A stretch of DNA of 13,273 bases from Candidatus Aminicenantota bacterium (GTDB taxonomy: Bacteria > Acidobacteriota > Aminicenantia > S016-38), in the NCBI GenBank assembly GCA_027062035.1, contig JAMOUL010000072.1, forward strand, positions 1 through 13,273. Direction: 5' to 3'. The notes under the pieces are model-generated. The model was not told where the DNA came from and did not search any database. It was given only the letters and a program-made list of their open reading frames with translations. Positions 1-6,467 of this stretch are shown here, piece by piece. Position 1 is the first letter of the stretch; each line of letters opens with the position of its first letter. The position numbers were made by a program, and so were the translations under genes.

Positions 1-1
1 T

Positions 2-427
2 TGCATGATAAAAGTAAAAGAGCCGGGGCTTCCTGATCTTGTTGTGGATAACATAAAATTTGAACCAATAAGAAGAAGGGTGGAGAACCAGACCGTGTCT
101 GATTGCATTCTTGATATAACAATAAAGAATATAGGATATGTTTTGCCTGACGATGCATACGATTCCTCAAATGGAATAGGAATTCAGATCTGGATAGATG
201 GGGAAATTCGAGGCGGAACAAGTTTATATACGGTAGATTCATCCAGGATTTTAAAAAGTCCTGGAGGTGTGGTTTCCTTCCACTGGAGTCCAGGCTCGGA
301 TAATCCTTTAATAGGCGAAGGACTTCACATGATTAAGGTGGTGATTGTAGATGTGGGAGACGTTGTGGATGAAGCAAGCGACGCAAATAATTCAAAGACC
401 GTAAGATTAATATGCAGATCTCAATAG
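2..427 (+). CDS. CARDB-domain secreted protein, C-terminal part (5' end outside window)
   Basis: The reading frame is open to the left edge and ends at TAA 425-427. The first ATG is at 5, but no Shine-Dalgarno is visible and the codon before it is sense, so this is most likely the tail of a longer gene. The segment starts with the LPDLVV entry that marks CARDB (cell-adhesion-related, APHP/Ig-like) domains and closes with the family's EASDANNSK motif, comparable to E-x-N-E-x-N-N in other CARDB domains. Between them are alternating beta strands, including IGIQIWIDG and HMIKVVIVDVGD. One complete CARDB domain therefore fills about residues 8-137. Such domains occur in extracellular or surface multi-domain proteins; a specific partner cannot be named. 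The protein encoded at 1565-2701 has the same fold, so the two may be relatives. The CARDB assignment is good; full length and function are unknown. Confidence 0.75.
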   Translation, partial: CMIKVKEPGLPDLVVDNIKFEPIRRRVENQTVSDCILDITIKNIGYVLPDDAYDSSNGIGIQIWIDGEIRGGTSLYTVDSSRILKSPGGVVSFHWSPGSDNPLIGEGLHMIKVVIVDVGDVVDEASDANNSKTVRLICRSQ

Positions 428-471
428 CAGTAGAGTTATTGTATACATAAGACGGGGTTGATGGTTAATTT

Positions 472-1260
472 TTAACGGTTATCTTCCAGTTTTTTCCAGG
501 AAGGATGACGTGGAGAATGTGTTCTGGTTAAGGAATAGAGGCATAGCATATTTTTGCTTCTGAGAACATATTGCTCCAAAACAAACCCTCCCAGTCGAGG
601 AATTCTACCTTTGAGATTCCAGTACCGGTTGAATATGGATTTGTACTGTTTGCGTTTTTCCTTTCCACATTTTGAATAATAAGTATAGGGTGAATTATAA
701 ACGAATTTGCTGGAGGAAAGGACTTCGCTTTCTCCGCCTGCTTCTACGGAAACCGGAGGTCCGAGTGTCACCCATTCCCCATTGGGTTTCAGGTATTTTC
801 TGGGTGTAAAGCGTAGTCTAAAAAATGGAGCACCCATAGAATTTCTTCCCCTTTTGTTGGAGTACAATTGTCCCACCGCATAAACTGGTTCTGCCCAGCT
901 ATCGCTCCAGCTCATCCTTGCAATTCCAGAGCGTGCACATCCCATAAATCCTTCTTTACAGCATACCGGAGTTTCCACTGTTACACCCTTTCTAAACGCG
1001 GCTCCCTTTACAAAGGCAAGCATGACCCCCTCAAATCTTCCTCCTCTGTTTTCTACCATAGAAGCTATTTCCGGATAAGCATCCTTTTGTGCCACTTCAA
1101 CGAGTGTAACCCAGAAGGTTTCCTCCATGGTATATTTGACATTTCGATAGTGGGCATCTTTGGTGCACCATATATCGAAGTGCCAGTAAACCTTCCTTCC
1201 TGAAAACAGGGTGGAGCATACCATTAGAAAGACAATAAACAAAAGGACTGTTTTTCTCAT
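472..1260 (-). CDS. Secreted protein of unknown function, 262 aa
   Basis: I do not recognise a family. The N-terminus (MRKTVLLFIVFLMVCSTLFSG) is a clear Sec signal peptide: Lys/Arg start, 15-residue hydrophobic core, small residues near 20. The mature part is rich in aromatic and basic residues (HFDIW, YTYYSKCGKEKRKQYK) and has several cysteines, including a Cys-Cys and a nearby Cys around residues 100-108, so periplasmic or surface location with disulfides is plausible. The start is ATG 1260. It has no Shine-Dalgarno; a TATAAT box ends seven bases before the ATG, suggesting a leaderless message. The gene converges with the CARDB gene on its left (44 nt gap) and diverges from the CARDB gene at 1565. 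ORFs in other frames here are shadows. That it is a real gene is likely; its function is unknown. Confidence 0.72.
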   Translation of the reverse strand: MRKTVLLFIVFLMVCSTLFSGRKVYWHFDIWCTKDAHYRNVKYTMEETFWVTLVEVAQKDAYPEIASMVENRGGRFEGVMLAFVKGAAFRKGVTVETPVCCKEGFMGCARSGIARMSWSDSWAEPVYAVGQLYSNKRGRNSMGAPFFRLRFTPRKYLKPNGEWVTLGPPVSVEAGGESEVLSSSKFVYNSPYTYYSKCGKEKRKQYKSIFNRYWNLKGRIPRLGGFVLEQYVLRSKNMLCLYSLTRTHSPRHPSWKKLEDNR

Positions 1261-1272
1261 TCGGGTATTATA
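1260..1272 (-). promoter_or_regulatory. Sigma-70-type -10 box of the minus-strand secreted protein gene, leaderless arrangement
   Basis: On the minus strand TATAAT lies at 1272-1267, a perfect -10 match. Six bases separate it from ATG 1260, so transcription would begin at or next to the start codon. The -35 region, 17 bp further upstream, is only a T-rich tract (about 1295-1290). No ribosome binding site exists between box and ATG. Confidence 0.55.
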
Positions 1273-1335
1273 AAGGATTTATATATAGAAAAAAAGAAAC
1301 ACAGCGAAATATTTTGTAGTAGACCTTCATGCACC

Positions 1336-1349
1336 GATGCATTTGCATC
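1336..1349. repeat. Small inverted repeat in the 1261-1564 spacer
   Basis: GATGC and GCATC are separated by ATTT, a perfect 5-bp-arm palindrome that could be a protein site or small hairpin. It lies in the 304-bp divergent spacer (1261-1564), which also holds the leaderless promoter, three GACA/TGTC-type sites and the sigma-54 promoter. No small ORF of note is seen in that spacer. Confidence 0.3.
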
Positions 1350-1383
1350 AGGGAGTATTTTTTATAAATAGGACCTGAAGTTC

Positions 1384-1469
1384 TCGACAAAAATGTCAAA
1401 GAACAGAAAATGGCGTTATTTGACATTTTTAATCGACGAATTTTACCGTAAAATCGACAAAATTGTCGA
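1384..1469. promoter_or_regulatory. Cluster of three related palindromic sites, putative enhancer (UAS) for an activator
   Basis: Site 1 (1384-1399) reads TCGACAAAAATGTCAA and site 3 (1454-1469) reads TCGACAAAATTGTCGA; they agree at 14 of 16 positions, and site 3 has perfect 6-bp arms. Site 2 (1420-1436, TTGACATTTTTAATCGA) is an inverted near-copy of site 1. Arm 1389-1400 is perfectly complementary to 1419-1430 (12 bp). Between sites 2 and 3 lies ATTTTAC-C-GTAAAAT (1440-1454). The cluster sits about 70-150 bp upstream of the predicted sigma-54 start, the usual place for binding of NtrC-type enhancer-binding proteins. The repeats are seen directly; the role is inferred. Confidence 0.5.
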
Positions 1470-1509
1470 ATCCTATCACAGGAAAAGGGCTATAAGTGGT
1501 CAGTTAAAT

Positions 1510-1526
1510 CTGGCATATTTTTTGCT
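1510..1526 (+). promoter_or_regulatory. Sigma-54 (RpoN) -24/-12 promoter
   Basis: The sequence CTGGCATATTTTTTGCT matches the RpoN consensus YTGGCACGrNNNTTGCW in the CTGGCA block, the TTGC block and the final W. The GG and GC dinucleotides have the required spacing of exactly ten bases. The predicted start is near 1537, leaving a leader of about 28 nt that contains the strong Shine-Dalgarno GGAGGAGGT. No convincing sigma-70 promoter competes close to the gene. Confidence 0.6.
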
Positions 1527-1564
1527 ATTTAGTAAACGAGAATAAAAGTTGGGAGGAGGTAACC

Positions 1565-2701
1565 ATGAAAAGGGTGACATTATTGACAATTTTAATTTTA
1601 ATGGCCGCTGGGTTTTTATTTGCCCAGTCCTATGGTAGAACCTTGCCAGACCTTACGGCAAGGATTTCATGTCCTTCATATGCAAAGGCCGGAGAAGAGC
1701 TCAAAACTAACATTTCTGTTAAGATTATTAACCTTGGAAAGGGTACTGCAAAGGACTTTTTCGTTGACCTTGTTCTTTCCTCTGATACCTCAGTGCCTGT
1801 AAAGATTGCGGTTTATAGTCCTAATTATACTGAGGATGTCCTTCTTCGTGGTGGAAGAGAACATGTGGCCGAACTTAAAGGTCTTAGAAGTATGGCCCTG
1901 CGTTTGAACGGGACGAATAAGATCCCGGATGATACCCCCACCGGATACTACTACATAGCTGCTGTGGTGGACTCTGCAAATTCAGTTCACGAGACCAATG
2001 AAGAAAACAATGTTGCTCTCTGTAAGATTTATGTGAAGGGCAAAGGGGAGCAGGAGAAACTGCCTGATCTTGTGGCTCTTAAAGCTTGGATAAAGCCACC
2101 CTCTCCTGTCGTAGGACAGAAGGTCTATCTGGGATGCGATTTTATGAACGGAGGTGCTGATCTTAAGGGCACCTGGAAGCTTTCCTATATCGTAAATGGA
2201 AAGGAGGTCTACTCCCAGAAACACGGGGATATTCCCTCGGGAGCAAAGAGAAATCCTGCTGGGTGGTTCATTCCCAGGCACCCGGGCGGTTATGTGTATT
2301 CATGTGTACTGGATAGCGGTTCTCAAATAGCAGAGTCCAATGAAGGCAATAACAAGGCTGCCACAAAATTTGAGGTGAGTCTTCCCCCAATAAAGCCTAT
2401 AAAACCCAGGCCCATAATTCCTAACCTGATTGTGAGAAGATGTCTTGACTCCATAACGGTTAAAGTAAGTGCAGACAAAGTTTCTCTTGAGAAGGAATAC
2501 GGTTCCGGGAACGCCCTGCCCGTGAATTATAATGAAGTAAAGCTGCAACTTTACAACTCATTTATAAGACATAATAAGAATGAGGTTTCCTGTCAGTATA
2601 GGAGTAAAAAAGGTGAAATTCCCAATGTGGTGTACCTGTTTAAATGTAAAAATGCCTTTAAGGTGAAGGGTAAACCTCATACCTATAGCTGTAAGAAGTA
2701 A
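1565..2701 (+). CDS. Secreted protein with two CARDB domains, 378 aa
   Basis: The start ATG 1565 follows GGAGGAGGT (1552-1560). The signal peptide is MKRVTLLTILILMAAGFLFAQ, with cleavage probably after FAQ. CARDB domain 1 covers about residues 27-158, from LPDLTARI to the motif HETNEENN. CARDB domain 2 covers about 165-272, from LPDLVALK to AESNEGNN. A proline-rich linker (about 273-287, PPIKPIKPRP) leads to a cysteine-containing C-terminal domain of about 90 residues that I do not recognise. CARDB domains are Ig-like adhesion modules in secreted or cell-surface proteins; the ligand is unknown. The gene is a single unit, divergent from the minus-strand secreted gene, with a sigma-54 promoter upstream, so expression is probably conditional. 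A GC-rich stem-loop follows it. Domain calls are strong; the biological role is not known. Confidence 0.82.
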   Translation: MKRVTLLTILILMAAGFLFAQSYGRTLPDLTARISCPSYAKAGEELKTNISVKIINLGKGTAKDFFVDLVLSSDTSVPVKIAVYSPNYTEDVLLRGGREHVAELKGLRSMALRLNGTNKIPDDTPTGYYYIAAVVDSANSVHETNEENNVALCKIYVKGKGEQEKLPDLVALKAWIKPPSPVVGQKVYLGCDFMNGGADLKGTWKLSYIVNGKEVYSQKHGDIPSGAKRNPAGWFIPRHPGGYVYSCVLDSGSQIAESNEGNNKAATKFEVSLPPIKPIKPRPIIPNLIVRRCLDSITVKVSADKVSLEKEYGSGNALPVNYNEVKLQLYNSFIRHNKNEVSCQYRSKKGEIPNVVYLFKCKNAFKVKGKPHTYSCKK

Positions 2702-2722
2702 AAACTCCCGAAAAGTGCGTTG

Positions 2723-2761
2723 TGGGGGGGTCGGATTAAGGTAAGTCTTCTGACCACCCCA
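2723..2761 (+). terminator. Stem-loop after the two-CARDB gene, without a U-tract
   Basis: The arms TGGGGGGGTCGGA (2723-2735) and TCTGACCACCCCA (2749-2761) pair over 13 positions with one G-A mismatch and one G-U pair, around a 13-nt loop. It starts 21 nt after the stop codon. The following bases are TAAATATGG, not a T-run, so it may be an RNA 3'-end stabiliser or a factor-assisted terminator and not a classic intrinsic one. Confidence 0.4.
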
Positions 2762-2855
2762 TAAATATGGTGATAAATTTATATGAATTAAATGTAATAG
2801 TTATCTTAAATAAGTTGTAATAATGTGATAAATTGTATAAGTTTGTTAAAGTTAC
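2762..2855. other. AT-rich spacer without a gene
   Basis: This stretch is very AT-rich and has no plausible ORF. It contains a direct repeat of GTGATAAATT at 2770-2779 and 2825-2834, 55 bp apart, upstream of the TTGACA box at 2856. The repeat could be a regulator site or simply AT-rich background. Confidence 0.3.
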
Positions 2856-2884
2856 TTGACAAAATTTTTTTAATATTTTGAAAT
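2856..2884 (+). promoter_or_regulatory. Putative sigma-70 promoter of the SBBP operon
   Basis: A perfect TTGACA lies at 2856-2861. Seventeen bases downstream is TGAAAT (2879-2884), which matches four of six -10 positions; TATTAT at 2884-2889 fits the -10 better but at an unusual 22-bp spacing. A start near 2891 gives a leader of about 160 nt before ATG 3051. Confidence 0.42.
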
Positions 2885-2910
2885 ATTATTGTGAATCCAG
2901 AAGGGAATAA

Positions 2911-3025
2911 ATACAGAATATCCGGGAGACTATCAGGGGATAGATCTGTATAAGCCAGAAGAGGACCGCGCTACTGACTAATTTCCTTCTATTTGTAAGG
3001 CCTGGTGTGCTCGACTGAGCACAGG
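2911..3025 (+). promoter_or_regulatory. Structured 5' leader with three nested or consecutive stems
   Basis: ATACAGA (2911-2917) pairs with TCTGTAT (2945-2951), enclosing a hairpin CTATC-AGGG-GATAG (2930-2943). AGAAGaGGA (2957-2965 region) pairs with TCCTTCT (about 2984-2990) with one bulge. TGTGCTC-GACT-GAGCACA (3006-3023) is a perfect 7-bp hairpin or 18-bp operator-like palindrome. The whole lies between a TTGACA promoter and the SBBP gene. It does not match a riboswitch class I can identify. The stems are visible in the sequence; a regulatory RNA role is inferred. Confidence 0.4.
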
Positions 3026-3050
3026 TATATAAAAAAATAAGGAGGCAGGT

Positions 3051-5762
3051 ATGTCTGCAAAAAGGATTTTTTTTATCTTAGGTCTGGCGATTGTTATGAT
3101 AAGCTTTCTTTCTGGAAGCATTCCCTCTAAAGCTCCAGAAGGTTCCCTGAGCCTTGATAGCGTTTGGGGAAATTTGCCCCTTTATTTTATTCATAACAAA
3201 GGTCAGTTAGGAAAGGAGGCTTTATTCTATGCCAGAACAAAACACTACACCCTCTGGGTTACCAGGAAGGGGTTGGTGTTTGACAGTGTAAGGAGGATGA
3301 AGGAAAAGAGAAAAGGACTTGAGGGTTTTAGCGGTAGTTTTAAGGTTGACAGGGATGTACAGTGGGTAGAATTTGTAGGTTCAGCACCATCACCTGAAGT
3401 TATTCCGGAGGAGCCGGCAAATTATAAGGTAAACTATTTGATCGGAAATGAGTCAGAAAAATGGAGAACTGGAATACCCACTTCCTATGCTGTGCGTTAT
3501 AAAAGCCTTTATCCGGGAATTGATCTTAAAGTTTATGGAAAGGAAAAGCTGATTGAGTATGACTGGGTGGTTCATCCAGGCGCAGACCCGGGGAAAATTG
3601 TGTTCAGATACAGAGGCGTAAAAACTTACATTAATGCAGATGGTGATATTGTTATTGAAGGGAAGTTCGGGAAATTTCTACATAAAAAACCCGTTGCCTA
3701 TCAGGGGAAAGAATCAGTTGATGTTAAGTTCGTAAAACTTGGAAGGAACCTTTATGGTTTGTCCGTGGACTCCTATGACAGAAACATACCGCTGGTTATA
3801 GACCCAATTATACTTATTTACTCTTCTTATCTTGGAAGTAATGGCCGTGAGGAGGGATATGGTATAACTGTGGATTCCACTGGAGCTGTATATGTTGTTG
3901 GTTCTACAAATTCTACTTATTTTCCCCTTAAGGACCCTTATCAGGACCATAGGGCTGGATGGGCTGACGCATTTATTACTAAAATTTCACCTTCTGGTAC
4001 GGAACTGGTTTATTCCACTTTCCTGGGAGGGAGTGATTTTGATTATGGAATAAATATTGTTCTTGATTCAACTGGAGCAATGTATGTTTGTGGTAACACC
4101 CAATCTGACAACTTTCCTGTGGTAAATCCCATTCAGAATTCCAGAAAAGGTTCCATGGATGCTTATGTAGCAAAACTTTCTCCGGCTGGAGATAAGCTTG
4201 TGTATTCCACCTTTCTTGGAGGTACGGATAAGGAGCTTGTATACGATATAATTCTGGATTCAACCGGGGCGGTAATCATAACTGGTGGAACCTATTCCAG
4301 TGATTTCCCAACGAAAGATCCCATTCAGAATTCCAATTCTGGTGGGGCCGATGTTTTTGTTGCAAAGATTTCTCCTTCTGGGACTTCTCTTGTTTTCTCC
4401 ACATACATTGGAGGAAAGTTGGATGATATGGGACATTCTATAACATTTAACACAGCCGGGGATATTTACCTTACCGGTTTTTCTGATTCGTCGGGCTTTC
4501 CAACAGTCTCACCTTTCCAGAAAGAGAAGGGAAGGCTTGGAGATGTTATAGTTGTGAAGCTTCCTTCCGATGGAAGTTCCATACTTTATTCCACATTTAT
4601 AGGGGGTGATGGGGTTGATATAGGTTTTGGCATCAGAGTGGATAGGAGTGGGAACATTTATGTCGGTGGTGAAAGTGAATCCAGTGACTATCCTGTTAAG
4701 TCTCCAGTGCAGGGCAAGGTGGCGGGAAATAACGATGCATTTGTTACAGTTCTGACACCTGCAGGGGATTCTCTTATATTTTCCACTCTACTGGGCGGAA
4801 GCGGTTATGATAAGGCATATGGCCTTGAAATAGACTCCAGAGGGGGTGTTTACATAATGGGCAATACTACATCCTCTGATTTTCCCACCCAAAATCCCCT
4901 TCAGGATAATAGTGGAGGAAAGCGCGATGTTTTTGTGGCAAAGTTTATACCTTCCAGAGCTTCACTTGTTTACTCTACTTATTTTGGGGGAAGCGGAAAT
5001 GAGTTCGGGGGGATGTCGATGGATGTCGATTCTGATGGAGCAGTCTATATTACAGGAAGTACAGCATCAGAGGATTTTCCGGTGAAGAACAATTTTCAGG
5101 ATTATGGCTACTTTACCGATGCTTTTGTCTCAAAATTGCTCTGGAATGAGTTTCCGGTGGCCCGGATTGAAGCCGTATCTAAAGAATGTGCTGACCTGCC
5201 CATGGACGTGGAATTTTCCGGGAAGGAATCATATGATCCCGACGGCAGGATTGTAGCTTATAGCTGGAGTGTCGTTGATAAACCTAAGGGTTCCAGCGCA
5301 TATTTTAAAGAACCATCGCAGGAAGAAACTGTGTTAAATGTTGATAAAGCCGGGATGTACAGGGTTAATCTGAAAGTGATGGATAATTTGAATATGTGGT
5401 CTACAATAGCTTCCCATACACTATTTATCGTAGGAGGAATCCCATCACAGGCCTTTATTTCGGGGGAAAGAAAATATGAAAGGGCATGGATCGTAACTGC
5501 TCATTATGCGGAGATAGAAGTAAGCCTTAAACAATCCTCTGGTTGTCTGGATAGGGTGGCAAAGGTCGAAATTAAGAGAGTAGCAAATGGTGAGGAAATG
5601 GTACTAAAAACATTGTCTATCGGTGAAATGCAGAAGGAGGGCGATTTGTTGAAATACATGTTCCAGGATAAGTATTTAGACAAAAATATAGAATATACTT
5701 ATAAGGTTTACGGTTTAAGTGCCTCAGGTGATGTTCTTTCAGCCGCCGAGGTAAAAATATAA
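3051..5762 (+). CDS. Secreted SBBP-repeat (seven-bladed propeller) protein with PKD-like domain, 903 aa
   Basis: The start ATG 3051 follows AAGGAGG (3039-3045). A signal peptide occupies residues 1-23 or so (KRIFFILGLAIVMISFLSGS). Residues 35-250 form the DUF7948-type N-terminal domain that precedes SBBP repeats: FIHNKGQLGKEALFYART, then LYPGIDLKVYG and a closing VIDPI. Residues 254-701 contain seven SBBP beta-propeller repeats of 63-65 residues, each with Y/F-S-T-x-x-G-G, a D-S-x-G-x-Y-x-x-G core, DFP and a terminal D-A/V-F-V-x-K. Seven units fit one closed seven-bladed propeller. A PKD-like domain follows (about 702-793, FSGKESYDPDGRIVAYSW) and a C-terminal all-beta segment (794-903), possibly FnIII-like. 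No transmembrane anchor or sorting signal is seen, so it is probably surface-associated or released. It is cotranscribed with the barrel-like gene at 5773. Ligand and function are unknown; the architecture is secure. Confidence 0.88.
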   Translation: MSAKRIFFILGLAIVMISFLSGSIPSKAPEGSLSLDSVWGNLPLYFIHNKGQLGKEALFYARTKHYTLWVTRKGLVFDSVRRMKEKRKGLEGFSGSFKVDRDVQWVEFVGSAPSPEVIPEEPANYKVNYLIGNESEKWRTGIPTSYAVRYKSLYPGIDLKVYGKEKLIEYDWVVHPGADPGKIVFRYRGVKTYINADGDIVIEGKFGKFLHKKPVAYQGKESVDVKFVKLGRNLYGLSVDSYDRNIPLVIDPIILIYSSYLGSNGREEGYGITVDSTGAVYVVGSTNSTYFPLKDPYQDHRAGWADAFITKISPSGTELVYSTFLGGSDFDYGINIVLDSTGAMYVCGNTQSDNFPVVNPIQNSRKGSMDAYVAKLSPAGDKLVYSTFLGGTDKELVYDIILDSTGAVIITGGTYSSDFPTKDPIQNSNSGGADVFVAKISPSGTSLVFSTYIGGKLDDMGHSITFNTAGDIYLTGFSDSSGFPTVSPFQKEKGRLGDVIVVKLPSDGSSILYSTFIGGDGVDIGFGIRVDRSGNIYVGGESESSDYPVKSPVQGKVAGNNDAFVTVLTPAGDSLIFSTLLGGSGYDKAYGLEIDSRGGVYIMGNTTSSDFPTQNPLQDNSGGKRDVFVAKFIPSRASLVYSTYFGGSGNEFGGMSMDVDSDGAVYITGSTASEDFPVKNNFQDYGYFTDAFVSKLLWNEFPVARIEAVSKECADLPMDVEFSGKESYDPDGRIVAYSWSVVDKPKGSSAYFKEPSQEETVLNVDKAGMYRVNLKVMDNLNMWSTIASHTLFIVGGIPSQAFISGERKYERAWIVTAHYAEIEVSLKQSSGCLDRVAKVEIKRVANGEEMVLKTLSIGEMQKEGDLLKYMFQDKYLDKNIEYTYKVYGLSASGDVLSAAEVKI

Positions 5763-5772
5763 GGAGTACAGA

Positions 5773-6309
5773 ATGAGAAAGGCGATATTTATTTTACTAA
5801 TAGTTTCTCTTGCATTTGCAGGAGGATATAAGGTCAGTTTTGAAGGTGGCTGGATGGGAAAGCAGGATTCCGGCTTTAAGGATATATATGGAAATGGGGG
5901 AATAGCCCTTGGAGGAATGTTTGAAGCTGGTGTGTTGAGCAACTTTTCCCTTTATGCAGGCTATCTTCATTTTGGAAAAGAAGGAGAAACACTGACTTTC
6001 GGAGAGAAGGCGGAGACAGCGCAGGATTACATAAGTTTTGGTATGGGCTATGGGAAGAATATAGCGCCAGGCCTGGAATTTGGTATCTGGGGCGGAGGAG
6101 TTTATATAAAGTACACCGAAAAGGCTATCGGAGAGGAGATAAAAGACAGTTGTATGGGAATGAGTATATCCACTGGCCTCACTTATGGGATAGGCAAATT
6201 CTTTCTGAGGGGGAGACTGGGATATCTGTATGCAAAGGATACTGTAAACGAAGTCGATGTGGACTTCAGCGGTATACAGGCTCTGCTTGGGGCAGGAATT
6301 AAATTCTGA
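5773..6309 (+). CDS. Small outer-membrane beta-barrel-like protein, 178 aa
   Basis: The start ATG 5773 has AAGGAG at 5761-5766, overlapping the stop codon of the SBBP gene (10-nt gap), so the two are one operon. A signal peptide is evident (MRKAIFILLIVSLAFA, cleavage after residue 16). The mature protein of about 160 residues alternates hydrophobic and polar residues with many Gly and aromatic residues (YKVSFEGGWMG, FSLYAGYLHFG, LEFGIWGGGVYIKY, FFLRGRLGYLYAK) and ends GIQALLGAGIKF with a terminal Phe, the classic C-terminal signature of outer-membrane proteins recognised by the BAM machinery. Eight strands, as in OmpA- or OmpW-type barrels, would fit the length. No exact family is recognised. 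Its operon position suggests it anchors, exports or partners the SBBP protein, which is inference. Confidence 0.72.
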   Translation: MRKAIFILLIVSLAFAGGYKVSFEGGWMGKQDSGFKDIYGNGGIALGGMFEAGVLSNFSLYAGYLHFGKEGETLTFGEKAETAQDYISFGMGYGKNIAPGLEFGIWGGGVYIKYTEKAIGEEIKDSCMGMSISTGLTYGIGKFFLRGRLGYLYAKDTVNEVDVDFSGIQALLGAGIKF

Positions 6310-6317
6310 TAAATTCA

Positions 6318-6352
6318 GTCGCACCGATGCTCAGGTGTCGGTGCGACCTTTT
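6318..6352 (+). terminator. Rho-independent terminator of the SBBP/barrel operon
   Basis: GTCGCACCGA (6318-6327) and TCGGTGCGAC (6338-6347) form a perfect 10-bp stem around a 10-nt loop, followed by CTTTTG. It begins 9 nt after the barrel gene's stop. The T-run is short but the stem is very stable. Confidence 0.7.
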
Positions 6353-6360
6353 GTCATCTA

Positions 6361-6377
6361 TCTGGTTGTGAACCAGA
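6361..6377. repeat. Short perfect hairpin in the convergent spacer
   Basis: TCTGGTT and AACCAGA flank GTG in the 158-bp spacer between the barrel gene and the convergent GGDEF gene. There is no T-run on either strand next to it. It may help end transcription from the minus strand; nothing else is recognised in 6353-6467, where a 69-codon frame is judged non-coding. Confidence 0.3.
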
Positions 6378-6467
6378 AGGTTTACCCGTGTGCGATTTTA
6401 TCAATACCTAAGCGGACCTTAGAGGGAAATGGGAAGTTCCCTGTTTTGAGAATGAGAAGATTTTAAC

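Noticed and set aside
1420..1454. TTGACA at 1420-1425 as a -35 box for the CARDB gene
   Set aside because: No acceptable -10 exists at 15-19 bp; the next A/T box is 23 bp away. The hexamer is better explained as part of the palindromic sites.
2945..2966. Resemblance of GATCTGTATAAGCCAGAAG to the 3' half of a TPP riboswitch
   Set aside because: The CUGAGA element and the rest of the TPP fold are missing, and the downstream gene is not related to thiamin.
3804..5153. DNA-level tandem repeats inside the SBBP gene
   Set aside because: The seven 63-65-residue units are diverged protein repeats of a known fold, not recent nucleotide duplications.
5797..6324. 175-codon minus-strand ORF opposite the barrel gene
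   Set aside because: The plus-strand frame has a Shine-Dalgarno, a signal peptide and a typical C-terminal Phe; the antisense protein has low-complexity composition without domains.
1331..6330. Ten-base match GCACCGATGC at 1331-1340 and 6321-6330
   Set aside because: A 10-mer shared once in 13 kb is expected by chance, and the second copy is part of a terminator stem.
6257..6466. 69-codon ORF overlapping the barrel gene end and the terminator
   Set aside because: It runs through the 10-bp terminator hairpin, has no Shine-Dalgarno and no recognisable protein features.
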